A DNA stretch of 64,000 nt. Source: CBDEUK01 sp965250225 (GTDB lineage Bacteria; Pseudomonadota; Gammaproteobacteria; Eutrophobiales; Eutrophobiaceae). The stretch covers positions 15,024-79,023 of the forward strand of contig CBDFNQ010000022.1 of the NCBI GenBank assembly GCA_965250225.1, read 5' to 3'. This document shows positions 39,158-47,114 of the stretch, one piece after another. Under the pieces are notes generated by a model. It saw only the letters and a list, made by a program, of their open reading frames with translations, did no database searches and was not told the DNA's origin. The translations under genes and the position numbers were made by a program. Numbering within the stretch: position 1 is the stretch's first letter; the number at the start of each line of letters is the position of its first letter.

Positions 39158-39546
39158 GCGAACAAACTCTGCTCGGTTTTGATTTTGGCGAATGGAAAAT
39201 CGGCGTTGCAGTAGGCCAAACTCGCACTGCAACTGCAACCGCCTTGCATATATTAAAATCCCATAATAAAAAACCAGATTGGGAAAGTATTTCAACATTA
39301 ATACAGGAATGGCAACCCGATGCGCTGGTAGTTGGGGTGCCGTTAACCTTGTACGGCGAAGAACAATTCATGACTATCGCTGCTAAACGTTTTGCACGTC
39401 AATTGCACGGACGCTATAAATTACCGGTACACGAAGCAGAAGAACGTCTTTCAACAAGAGAGGCACAAAATGAATTGGGCACAGATAAAAATGTCGATGC
39501 CGTAGCTGCACAAATCATTCTCGAAGATTGGTTATCAGAAAAATAA
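39154..39546 (+). CDS. ruvX: RuvX/YqgF Holliday junction resolvase-like protein
   Basis: RNase H fold nuclease implicated in pre-16S rRNA 5' end maturation. The 130 residues contain LLGFDFGEWKIGVAVG at the N-terminus (first acidic residue), the LVVGVPLTLYG strand, EERLSTREAQ and KNVDAVAAQIILEDWL (last acidic site). GTG start, GTGA overlap with the yqgE stop. The yqgE-ruvX-pyrR-pyrB order is conserved in pseudomonads. Confidence 0.94.
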   Translation: MSEQTLLGFDFGEWKIGVAVGQTRTATATALHILKSHNKKPDWESISTLIQEWQPDALVVGVPLTLYGEEQFMTIAAKRFARQLHGRYKLPVHEAEERLSTREAQNELGTDKNVDAVAAQIILEDWLSEK

Positions 39547-39614
39547 AATCAAACCTGAACTCATGCTAAACTATTTGTGACTTACCATTTTAGAATACTA
39601 GTTATATAAGCAAT

Positions 39615-40115
39615 ATGGCAAAACAAAAAGTCGAACTGAACCTCATCCTCGATAAAATGGCAAAGGATTTAAAATCCTATGTCACCCTGCATGGGCGTGA
39701 TAATTTTGTGATCATAGGTATTCACACCGGTGGAGTCTGGGTCGCTAAAGAACTCAATCAACGATTGAAAATTAAATCACAATCTGGCGAACTGAATATC
39801 GCCTTCTATAGAGATGATTTCAGCCAGATAGGCATGCATCCAACTGTCGAACCATCGAAGTTACCTTTTTCTATCGAAGACAAACATATTGTCCTGGTAG
39901 ATGATGTCTTGTATACCGGTCGTACAATTCGAGCAGCCATGAATGAGTTATTTGATTATGGTCGCCCATCATCTATCAGCCTGGCGGTACTCATCGATCG
40001 TAGTGGGCGTGAATTGCCAGTTCAGGCTGACGTGGTGGGAAAAACAATTACACTAAAAGCAACAGAACATGTTAAACTCTCTGGCCCAAGCCCACTGAGA
40101 TTAGTTTTTAAGTAA
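39615..40115 (+). CDS. pyrR: PyrR-like bifunctional regulator / uracil phosphoribosyltransferase
   Basis: PRTase-fold protein of 166 residues with the PRPP-binding loop HIVLVDDVLYTGRTIRAAMN, FVIIGIHTGGVWVAKEL at the N-terminus, YRDDFSQIG and SISLAVLIDRSGRELPVQ. In Bacillus it binds pyr mRNA; in gammaproteobacteria its regulatory mode is less clear. I saw no convincing attenuator hairpin in the 68 bases upstream. It lies 30 bases before pyrB. Confidence 0.93.
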   Translation: MAKQKVELNLILDKMAKDLKSYVTLHGRDNFVIIGIHTGGVWVAKELNQRLKIKSQSGELNIAFYRDDFSQIGMHPTVEPSKLPFSIEDKHIVLVDDVLYTGRTIRAAMNELFDYGRPSSISLAVLIDRSGRELPVQADVVGKTITLKATEHVKLSGPSPLRLVFK

Positions 40116-40145
40116 GGTTGGTTTTTTAAACATTAATGACCGCGA

Positions 40146-41147
40146 ATGACCGATAAGAACATTCAACTCGACAACACTGGCCATCTCAAACATTTCCTTT
40201 CTACTGAAGGACTACACCGCAATTTACTTCTCGATATATTAACCCACGCCGAATCCTTTACCGGTGTTGGAGAACGCGCAGTAAAAAAAGTACCGCTACT
40301 GCGCGGCAAAACTATTGTTAATTTATTTTTCGAACCCAGTACCCGAACACGCACAACCTTTGAACTTGCAGCCAAGCGTTTGTCGGCGGATGTACTCAAC
40401 ATTAACATTGCCACATCAGCCACAAAAAAAGGTGAAACTCTCACCGACACCTTGCACACACTGGAAGCGATGCATTGTGATATGTTTGTCGTGCGTCATG
40501 CTAATAGTGGCGCAGCTCATTTTATTGCGACACAGGTCGCCCCTCATATCAGTGTTATTAATGCCGGCGATGGTCGTCATGCCCACCCAACCCAGGCCAT
40601 GCTGGATATGTTTACCATCAAACAACATAAAAAAGATTTCAACAAACTCAAAGTTGCCATCGTTGGTGATGTCTTACATTCACGTGTTGCGCGTTCAGAG
40701 ATTAACGCCTTACTAACACTTGGTGTGAAAGAGCTACACATTATTGGACCTAAAACGCTTATTCCACCAAACATTGAAGAGCTTGGCTTGAAAATTTATC
40801 ATGATCTCGAAGCCGGCCTAAATGGTGTTGATGTGGTCATGATGCTGAGACTTCAAAATGAACGTATGCGCAGTGCATTATTACCCTCTGCCGATGAATA
40901 TTTTTCGCTCTATGGATTAACTGAAGAAAAACTTTCGGTTGCAAAAAAAGATGTGATCGTCATGCATCCTGGCCCCATCAATCGTGGTGTGGAAATAGAT
41001 TCACAAGTCGCGGATGGAAAACACTCGGTCATTTTACAACAAGTCAGTCACGGGATCGCAATACGCATGGCAGTGATGGCAATGACTCTGGGTACATTAG
41101 CCAGTTCAGGATTAGAATCAGGTTCGGGAAATAACCATGCAAATTAA
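40146..41147 (+). CDS. pyrB: aspartate carbamoyltransferase catalytic subunit
   Basis: Condenses carbamoyl phosphate and aspartate. Carbamoyl phosphate binding motif EPSTRTRTTFELAAKRL lies near 60, HPTQAMLDMFTI and GDVLHSRVARS in the middle, MMLRLQNERM and MHPGPINRGVEID near the C-terminus. The 333 residues include the N-terminal extension typical of class A (Pseudomonas type) ATCases, which assemble with an inactive PyrC homologue; that gene follows with an 11-base overlap. Confidence 0.97.
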   Translation: MTDKNIQLDNTGHLKHFLSTEGLHRNLLLDILTHAESFTGVGERAVKKVPLLRGKTIVNLFFEPSTRTRTTFELAAKRLSADVLNINIATSATKKGETLTDTLHTLEAMHCDMFVVRHANSGAAHFIATQVAPHISVINAGDGRHAHPTQAMLDMFTIKQHKKDFNKLKVAIVGDVLHSRVARSEINALLTLGVKELHIIGPKTLIPPNIEELGLKIYHDLEAGLNGVDVVMMLRLQNERMRSALLPSADEYFSLYGLTEEKLSVAKKDVIVMHPGPINRGVEIDSQVADGKHSVILQQVSHGIAIRMAVMAMTLGTLASSGLESGSGNNHAN

Positions 41148-42405
41148 GATTTCCAATGGTCGATTCATTGACCCTGCAAATCAACTGGATAAAGTCACAG
41201 ATATCTATATTCGTGATGACAGGATCGCTGCAATAGGCAAGCAACCTGCAAACTTCAAAGCGGATAAAAAAATCAGCGCCAAAAACTTAATCATTATCCC
41301 GGGTCTGGTGGATCTATGCACCCGCATGGGTGAACCTGGGCAGGAACATAAGGCAACCATAAAAAGCGAATCAGATGCTGCGGTCGCTGGTGGTGTTACA
41401 AGCGTTTGTTGTCCTCCCGATACTGATCCCATTATTGATACACCCGCTGTAGCAGAACTGATCCATCAACGCGCACAACATGCGGCAAAATGTCATGTCT
41501 ATCCTGTTGCCGCCGCCACTCATGGGCTAAATGGGAAAACCTTGAGTGAAATGCAAACATTGAAAGACATTGGCTGTATTGCGATATCGAATGCCTATGC
41601 ACCCATCGTTGACAGTGAAGTTTTGCGACGAGTGATGGAATATGCCTTTACAGTCGATATGACATTGATGTTGTTTTGCGAAGATGACTCTCTCAGAAAC
41701 AAGGGCACCGCCCATGAAGGTAGTATGAGCATGTCTCTGGGTCTGCCGGGAATACCGGAAACCGCTGAAACAACTGCGATTAGCAGGGCAATCTTGCTGG
41801 CTGAACAAAGTGGCGTCAAGCTTCATGTCTGCCGCATATCCACAGCCAGAGGGGTTAATTTAATTAACGATGCCCAAGCCAGAGGCTTAAAGATCAGTGC
41901 CGATGTCAGTATTCAGCATCTGTATTTTACAGAACAGGATTTAGCCAATTTCAATTCCCAATGTCACTTAAGGCCACCACTTCGAACGGAAAGCGACAGA
42001 CAAGCCTTGTTACAAGGTCTAAAAGATAAAGTGATAAGCTCTATTTGTTCTGATCATCAACCGCAGAATGATGACGCTAAAAGTGTACCGTTTAGTTTGA
42101 CCGAACCAGGTGCTTCTTCAATAGAATTTCTCCTGCCATTAGCCTTGTCTCTGGAAAATCAAAGCGGACTGGACTTAGTGACATTGATAAAAACCATCAC
42201 GTCTAACCCTGCTAATGTATTGAATATAGAAGCAGGTAATCTGGCTGTTGGTCATTTGGCAGACCTGTGTATCTTTGACCCCAACAAGAGTGTCACTATT
42301 AGCAGAGACACAATGATCAGTGCAGGAAAAAACACACCCTATCAAGGACTCACTTTGAATAACACGGTTATTCAAACCATAATGTCTGGTAATATTGTTT
42401 ATTAG
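41137..42405 (+). CDS. pyrX: catalytically inactive dihydroorotase homologue PyrC' (ATCase partner)
   Basis: Amidohydrolase-fold protein of 422 residues related to type I dihydroorotase. The metal-binding HxH after the first strand is missing: the segment reads GLVDLCTRMGEPGQEHK where active enzymes have GLVDxHxHxREPG. SDHQPQNDDAK retains the aspartate region, and ALNNTVIQT-type C-terminus remains. Loss of the histidines while keeping the fold and position overlapping pyrB matches the non-catalytic PyrC' of Pseudomonas, needed for ATCase assembly. A separate active dihydroorotase would have to exist elsewhere in the genome. Confidence 0.9.
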   Translation: MQIKISNGRFIDPANQLDKVTDIYIRDDRIAAIGKQPANFKADKKISAKNLIIIPGLVDLCTRMGEPGQEHKATIKSESDAAVAGGVTSVCCPPDTDPIIDTPAVAELIHQRAQHAAKCHVYPVAAATHGLNGKTLSEMQTLKDIGCIAISNAYAPIVDSEVLRRVMEYAFTVDMTLMLFCEDDSLRNKGTAHEGSMSMSLGLPGIPETAETTAISRAILLAEQSGVKLHVCRISTARGVNLINDAQARGLKISADVSIQHLYFTEQDLANFNSQCHLRPPLRTESDRQALLQGLKDKVISSICSDHQPQNDDAKSVPFSLTEPGASSIEFLLPLALSLENQSGLDLVTLIKTITSNPANVLNIEAGNLAVGHLADLCIFDPNKSVTISRDTMISAGKNTPYQGLTLNNTVIQTIMSGNIVY

Positions 42406-42423
42406 CATTTTTATTCTTTGCTC

Positions 42424-43311
42424 ATGTCAGTAGTCAATCATCCAACCAGTCGCGGCACGATATTCTCAGAATCAGCCGAGATAATTTCACACACAAGCTA
42501 TGCAGGTGAACAACAGATACTAAGACTGCATGCCGAAAAAACAGCACAATATGCAAAGGCAGGGTCCTTTGTACATCTTAAATGTAATACTCACCTACCA
42601 ATGCGCCGTCCCATGTCCATTATGCGCGCAAGTCAACAACAAGGCTGGATAGACATTCTCTATAAAATACATGGCGAGGGGACTCGTTTACTCAGTGAAC
42701 AAAAACCCGGCGACACGATTGAGCTATTAGGCCCTATCGGCAAACCTTTCAAACAGGAAGAGTACCGAAAAAAACCATTATTAATTGGCGGTGGCGTTGG
42801 CATCCCACCCATGATCTATCTGGCAGAACACATCAAGACGACAACAAAAAATATTCAACCATTTGTTATTATGGGTTCTGAAATTCCATTCCCATTTACC
42901 AGCAAGCCCTCACAGATCATGGTTCCAGCATTACCCAATGATGTAATCGCCAGCATGCCATTACTCGAAGATTGGGGGATCCCATCGCGCTTGGCCAGTC
43001 TACAATCTTATCCTGGTTGCTTTAATGGTTATGTTACCGATCTGGCTAGAACCTGGCTCGATTCATTAGATGATGGACGTAATAAGGTGGAAATATTTTC
43101 CTGCGGGCCTACATCGATGCTTAAAGCGGTTGCACATCTTGCACAGGAATATAGTTTACCCTGTCAGGTTTCACTGGAAGAATATATGGCCTGTGCCGTT
43201 GGCGGTTGTGCTGGCTGTGCCGTGTTACTTCAAACAAAACAGGGCCCGGCAATGAAACGAGTCTGTGTCGATGGCCCAGTGTTTGAAGGAGCCCAGGTTT
43301 TTCCTCTCTAA
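42424..43311 (+). CDS. dihydroorotate dehydrogenase electron transfer subunit-like protein (PyrK family)
   Basis: Ferredoxin reductase-type flavoprotein of 295 residues. FAD-binding region LPMRRPMSIMRA, NAD-binding LIGGGVGIPPMIYLAEH and a C-terminal 2Fe-2S cluster motif EYMACAVGGCAGCAV followed by a fourth cysteine in KRVCVDGPVF match PyrK, the subunit that lets type 1B PyrD use NAD. No pyrD gene lies next to it, so its partner is unknown. I use the ATG at 42424; a TTG at 42418 is less likely. It is 18 bases downstream of pyrC'. Confidence 0.85.
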   Translation: MSVVNHPTSRGTIFSESAEIISHTSYAGEQQILRLHAEKTAQYAKAGSFVHLKCNTHLPMRRPMSIMRASQQQGWIDILYKIHGEGTRLLSEQKPGDTIELLGPIGKPFKQEEYRKKPLLIGGGVGIPPMIYLAEHIKTTTKNIQPFVIMGSEIPFPFTSKPSQIMVPALPNDVIASMPLLEDWGIPSRLASLQSYPGCFNGYVTDLARTWLDSLDDGRNKVEIFSCGPTSMLKAVAHLAQEYSLPCQVSLEEYMACAVGGCAGCAVLLQTKQGPAMKRVCVDGPVFEGAQVFPL

Positions 43312-43331
43312 TACTCTCGGTCATTTAAGAC

Positions 43332-44000
43332 ATGCAGGGCAATTCCCGCCAGATCATCAGCAATCAAACAGGGCCAAACCCGGGTCTCAAAAAGATTGTT
43401 TTGAAACACAAACAATCGGAGTATCGCCAGCCACTGAAATTATTCAGTCAGACAATCTTTGCACGAGTCAACCAAATCAAGGAACAATTTAATCGCCCAC
43501 TAATCCTCGATGCCGGTTGTGGAACTGGTGAAAGCACACAGTTACTGGCCAAACGTTTTGTTGATCATCTGGTCATAGGCATTGATAAATCACAACATCG
43601 CTTGAAAAGCCATTTGTCGAATAGGCATTTTTATCAACAAGATAATTTTCTGATTGTGCGAGCTGAACTGATTGATTTCTGGCGACTTGCAGTCAAGGCA
43701 AACTGGCAAATTGATCGGCAATATCTCTTCTATCCAAACCCGTGGCCGAAAAAGAAACAAGAATCCCGCCGTTGGTATGCCCATCCTGTATTTCCGACCA
43801 TTCTAAAACTCGGTGGCAGGCTCGAATGCCGTAGCAACTGGCCACTGTACATTGATGAGTTTTCCAGGGCACTAGGCTATCTGAATCAAAATGATCTCAA
43901 AATTAACTTGCTCAGACATAAAGAAGCTACAACGCCATTCGAATGGAAATACCAAAATAGCAGGCACTCACTGCACCAATTGGTGTGCCAATTGAGCTGA
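43332..44000 (+). CDS. TrmB-like SAM-dependent methyltransferase
   Basis: Class I methyltransferase of 222 residues related to tRNA (guanine-N7) methyltransferase. SAM-binding loop LILDAGCGTGESTQLLA lies near 58-74 with the acidic VIGIDKSQHRL, and YLFYPNPWPKKKQESRRWYAHP is the TrmB catalytic block (DPWPKKRHHKRR in TrmB, here with Asn for Asp). The divergence from TrmB at that position suggests a paralogue with possibly different target. It follows the pyrK-like gene by 20 bases, so it may be cotranscribed. Confidence 0.75.
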   Translation: MQGNSRQIISNQTGPNPGLKKIVLKHKQSEYRQPLKLFSQTIFARVNQIKEQFNRPLILDAGCGTGESTQLLAKRFVDHLVIGIDKSQHRLKSHLSNRHFYQQDNFLIVRAELIDFWRLAVKANWQIDRQYLFYPNPWPKKKQESRRWYAHPVFPTILKLGGRLECRSNWPLYIDEFSRALGYLNQNDLKINLLRHKEATTPFEWKYQNSRHSLHQLVCQLS

Positions 44001-44014
44001 TGGCTCCTTGTGAT

Positions 44015-44081
44015 GGTTACAAAGAACCAAAAAACTGGTTTATAATAACCAGAACCAGCTAGAACCAGTCTGTATAACCAA
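44015..44081. repeat. cluster of AACCAG/CTGGTT motifs upstream of pqqA
   Basis: AACCAG occurs at 44047-44052, 44053-44058 and 44063-44068, with AACCAA at 44025-44030 and 44076-44081 and inverted CTGGTT at 44035-44040. ACTGGTT and AACCAG form a hairpin around TATAAT. The density of one hexamer in 67 bases suggests binding sites for a regulator or the terminator region of the methyltransferase gene. Confidence 0.4.
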
Positions 44082-44137
44082 GCCCAAAAACATTCTAAAT
44101 ATTTGTTTTGTATAATATTTATATTTTTTTACTGGCC

Positions 44138-44165
44138 TTGGCACACAAACTGCTTTTTGTATAAC
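44138..44165 (+). promoter_or_regulatory. candidate sigma-70 promoter of pqqA
   Basis: TTGGCA (44138-44143) and TATAAC (44160-44165) with a 16-base spacer, five of six matches each. Transcription would start near 44172, giving a leader of about 35 bases with an AGAGG ribosome site before the pqqA ATG. Confidence 0.55.
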
Positions 44166-44206
44166 AGACTTAAATCTTTTCACTAAAAAAACAGAGGTAA
44201 TTTATC

Positions 44207-44281
44207 ATGAAATGGGAAACTCCAGCATACAACGACATCCGTTTTGGTTTTGAAGTAACAATGTACATCAACAACAAGTAA
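44207..44281 (+). CDS. pqqA: PQQ precursor peptide PqqA
   Basis: A 24-codon gene, too short for ordinary gene calling. The peptide starts MKWETPAYNDIR and ends FEVTMYINNK. Glu16 and Tyr20 occupy exactly the positions that are crosslinked by PqqE to build pyrroloquinoline quinone, and length and flanks match known PqqA (about 23-24 residues). It has its own ribosome site, candidate promoter and strong terminator, so it is expressed as a single-gene unit. No pqqB, C, D or E is in the window; these must lie elsewhere. PQQ is the cofactor of periplasmic alcohol, methanol and glucose dehydrogenases. Confidence 0.93.
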   Translation: MKWETPAYNDIRFGFEVTMYINNK

Positions 44282-44305
44282 TTATTACTGACAGTTGAGA
44301 TACAG

Positions 44306-44332
44306 AAAAAAGGGCCGTAAGGCCTTTTTTTT
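44306..44332 (+). terminator. intrinsic terminator of pqqA
   Basis: A GGCC..GGCC stem with a GTAA tetraloop, extended by A-T pairs, followed by eight T. It ends about 50 bases after the pqqA stop and, being A/T symmetric, could also serve the converging PilZ gene. Confidence 0.85.
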
Positions 44333-44390
44333 GTTTACGATTTCCTCCTTCCTTATACTGCTTATTTTTACCTAAGCACCTGTTTTTAAC

Positions 44391-44798
44391 TTATTTTGGA
44401 AAATCCACAGCAAATTTTTCTATCCACTCCCTGGCTGCTTCTTCGCTGCTTATTTCTCGTCCTCTGTTAGAATTCTGATCCTCTTTGTAATTTTCGATAT
44501 GACATACTTGCTTCACCATGCGCATTAAAAATGGGTCATTTTCATCTAAAAACTGCAAACCGACTTCATAATGTTCCGAAAATTTCCGGCACCATGTGAT
44601 TTTCCCAAGTAGTTCTGCAGGAGGGGTTACTAAATCTACGTTAATTGTTATTTCACTACCAATAGTGACCGGCCTGGGGAAACAACATGACAGGCCACCA
44701 TGGCTGATATTGACTAACGGTAAAGTGAATTGTTGAGATATATCCGATTGGTAAAACTTAACAGGAATGCCAGTATCGTATCGATCATGTTTACGCAT
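44391..44798 (-). CDS. PilZ domain protein
   Basis: Protein of 135 residues with a PilZ fold. RKHDR at the N-terminus provides the RxxxR motif and NISHGG the (D/N)xSxxG motif that together bind cyclic di-GMP. The strand pattern that follows (LLGKITWC, YEVGLQF) fits. It follows three pilus retraction ATPase genes on the same strand at a 33-base distance, so it may link cyclic di-GMP to twitching motility; that is inference. It is not the degenerate PilZ of Pseudomonas, which lacks the binding residues. Confidence 0.82.
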   Translation of the reverse strand: MRKHDRYDTGIPVKFYQSDISQQFTLPLVNISHGGLSCCFPRPVTIGSEITINVDLVTPPAELLGKITWCRKFSEHYEVGLQFLDENDPFLMRMVKQVCHIENYKEDQNSNRGREISSEEAAREWIEKFAVDFPK

Positions 44799-44831
44799 TT
44801 TGCATGAAACCTAAATTTATACGATCAATAT

Positions 44832-45890
44832 TTATCCAAAGTTGATCCTGGCTTCCAGGTTAGTGCGTGAATCAGCATTATTTAATGCTTCTTCAAGTTC
44901 TATGCGCCCTTCCTTATATAAATTATACAAAGCTGTATCAAAAGTCTGCATACCCTTCTGACCACTTTCTTCCATGGCCACTTTAAGTTCATGCAATTCA
45001 CCTTTTAATATTAATTCTGCAAGATGTGGCGTATTAATTAGAAGCTCAACTGCAGCAATACGTTTACCATCAACCCCTGTCACTAATCGTTGGGAGACAA
45101 CCGCGCGCAAGTTTAAAGACAAATCCATAAATAACTGTTTATGATATTCCTGAGGAAACATGTTAATAACACGTTCCATCGCCTGGTTTGCATTATTCGC
45201 GTGCAATGTTGAAAGTGCCAGGTGACCGGTATTACACAATTCCAATGCCGTTTCCATCGTTTCACGTTCACGGATCTCACCAATCAAAATAACATCCGGC
45301 GCTTCACGTAAGGCAGATTTCAATGCATTGTGATAACTCTGCGTATCGACACCCACTTCACGTTGATTAACGATAGATTTTTTATTTGGATGACTGAATT
45401 CAATCGGATCCTCAATGGTTAAAATATGCCCGGACATATTCTCATTTCGGTGATGGATCATGGCAGCAAGTGTCGTCGATTTACCAGAACCCGTTGCACC
45501 GACCATGAGGATCAATCCCCGTTTATGTAATACCAGATCATTCAAAATATCTGGCAATAACAATTCATAAATAGTCGGTATCTCGGAAGGGACAAGGCGC
45601 AAAACCATACCGATTTCACCGCGCTGGCGAAATACATTGACACGAAAGCGGGAAGAATCATCAGGCATAGCGATAGCAAAGTCACATTCGAGTTTTTCAT
45701 CAAACTGCTTCTTCTGAAAATCATTCATAATGCCATAGGCAGCAGCGGCACAAAGTTCCCCGGTAAGCATGGTTTTTCCAACGGAGGTGGCCTTGCCTTC
45801 AATTTTAATTTTGACCGGGCTATTGACTGTGAAAAACAAATCGGACGCAGATTTGTCGACCATCAATTTTAAATAGGGTGAAATATCCAT
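44832..45890 (-). CDS. PilT/PilU family retraction ATPase, third paralogue
   Basis: Hexameric ATPase of 352 residues. MDISPYLKLMVDKSASDLFFT resembles the PilU N-terminus; Walker A is GATGSGKSTT, with IGEIRERETMETALE (Walker B) and STLHANNANQAMERVINMFP. It differs from the PilU next door throughout, so it is an old duplicate, not a recent one. It begins 18 bases after pilU, in one operon. Its role in retraction versus force modulation cannot be predicted. Confidence 0.9.
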   Translation of the reverse strand: MDISPYLKLMVDKSASDLFFTVNSPVKIKIEGKATSVGKTMLTGELCAAAAYGIMNDFQKKQFDEKLECDFAIAMPDDSSRFRVNVFRQRGEIGMVLRLVPSEIPTIYELLLPDILNDLVLHKRGLILMVGATGSGKSTTLAAMIHHRNENMSGHILTIEDPIEFSHPNKKSIVNQREVGVDTQSYHNALKSALREAPDVILIGEIRERETMETALELCNTGHLALSTLHANNANQAMERVINMFPQEYHKQLFMDLSLNLRAVVSQRLVTGVDGKRIAAVELLINTPHLAELILKGELHELKVAMEESGQKGMQTFDTALYNLYKEGRIELEEALNNADSRTNLEARINFG

Positions 45891-45908
45891 TCAAGTTCTT
45901 CTCTGCTA

Positions 45909-47075
45909 TTAACGAATGAAACCTTTTTCCTTATCATCTTCTTCCATAACGAGATGGTCGAGACCATCCATAACATCTCTGTTTTTTGAATCTTTACCTT
46001 CGAGTTTGATTCGCAAACGTAATTCATTCATGGAATCAGCGTTTCTCAAGGCATCTTCATAAGAAATCTTATCCGCTTCAAACAGATCAAACAGTGCCTG
46101 ATCGAAGGTTTTCATACCTAGTTCATTAGATTTCCCCATGATCTCCTTGATTTCGTGTACTTCTCCTTTCAATATCAGATCAGAAATCAATGGTGAGTTC
46201 AATAAAATCTCAATTGCCGCGACTCGCCCTTTACCATCTACTGTCTTTAACAAGCGTTGTGAAATTACTGCCTTTAAGTTCAAAGACAAGTCCATCAATA
46301 ACTGCATTCGACGTTCTTCGGAGAAGAAGTTAATAATACGATCCAGAGCCTGGTTTGCACTGTTAGCGTGCAGCGTTGCCATTGCCAGGTGACCCGTTTC
46401 CGCAAAGGCAATACCAAATTCCATGGTTTCACGATCCCGGATCTCTCCCAGTAAGATCACATCAGGTGCCTGACGCAAGGAATTTTTCAGAGCAATCTCC
46501 CAATCGTCTGTGTCCACACCCACCTCGCGTTGCATAATGATGCAATTTCTATGTGGGTGCACATACTCAATCGGATCTTCAATAGTAATGATGTGACCGT
46601 AACTATTCTGATTCCGGTGATCAACCATGGCAGCAAGTGACGTTGATTTACCTGAGCCGGTTCCGCCAACCATAATCACCAGACCATTTTTGGTCATACA
46701 AATATCTCTCATCACTTCAGGTAAGCCAAGTTTATCTATCGTTGGCACTTCTGTTTCAATGGTTCGCAGCACCAATCCACAATAGCCCTGCTGTATATAC
46801 GAATTGGCGCGGAAACGTCCAATACCAACTGGTGCCACAGCAAAGTTACATTCCTTGGTGGCTTCATATTCCTTTAGTTGCTTATCGTTCATGATCGCAT
46901 AAGCCATGGCTTTAGTATTTTCCGGCGTCAGTTCTGTTTTTGAAACCGGAGTCACCTTGCCATCAACCTTGATTGCCGGTGGAAAACCAACCGTGATAAA
47001 TAAATCAGAGCCTTTCTTCTCAACCATTAGCTTGAGAAGATCTCGCATAAATTTTATCGCTTGATCTCTTTCCAT
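45909..47075 (-). CDS. pilU: type IV pilus retraction accessory ATPase PilU
   Basis: PilT-dependent retraction ATPase of 388 residues. FMRDLLKLMVEKKGSDLFIT at the N-terminus, Walker A GGTGSGKSTS, LGEIRDRETMEFGIAFAETG and the longer C-terminal tail beyond NADSMNELRLRIKL identify PilU rather than PilT. The tail (MDGLDHLVMEEDDKEKGF) is acidic. It follows pilT by 39 bases. Confidence 0.93.
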   Translation of the reverse strand: MERDQAIKFMRDLLKLMVEKKGSDLFITVGFPPAIKVDGKVTPVSKTELTPENTKAMAYAIMNDKQLKEYEATKECNFAVAPVGIGRFRANSYIQQGYCGLVLRTIETEVPTIDKLGLPEVMRDICMTKNGLVIMVGGTGSGKSTSLAAMVDHRNQNSYGHIITIEDPIEYVHPHRNCIIMQREVGVDTDDWEIALKNSLRQAPDVILLGEIRDRETMEFGIAFAETGHLAMATLHANSANQALDRIINFFSEERRMQLLMDLSLNLKAVISQRLLKTVDGKGRVAAIEILLNSPLISDLILKGEVHEIKEIMGKSNELGMKTFDQALFDLFEADKISYEDALRNADSMNELRLRIKLEGKDSKNRDVMDGLDHLVMEEDDKEKGFIR

Positions 47076-47114
47076 TCAGCTATCTCCTCTGTTGCGTATG
47101 GTTATATATCATAA

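Noticed and set aside
39547..39614. PyrR-type attenuator before pyrR
   Set aside because: The gap is only 68 bases and shows no anti-terminator/terminator pair.
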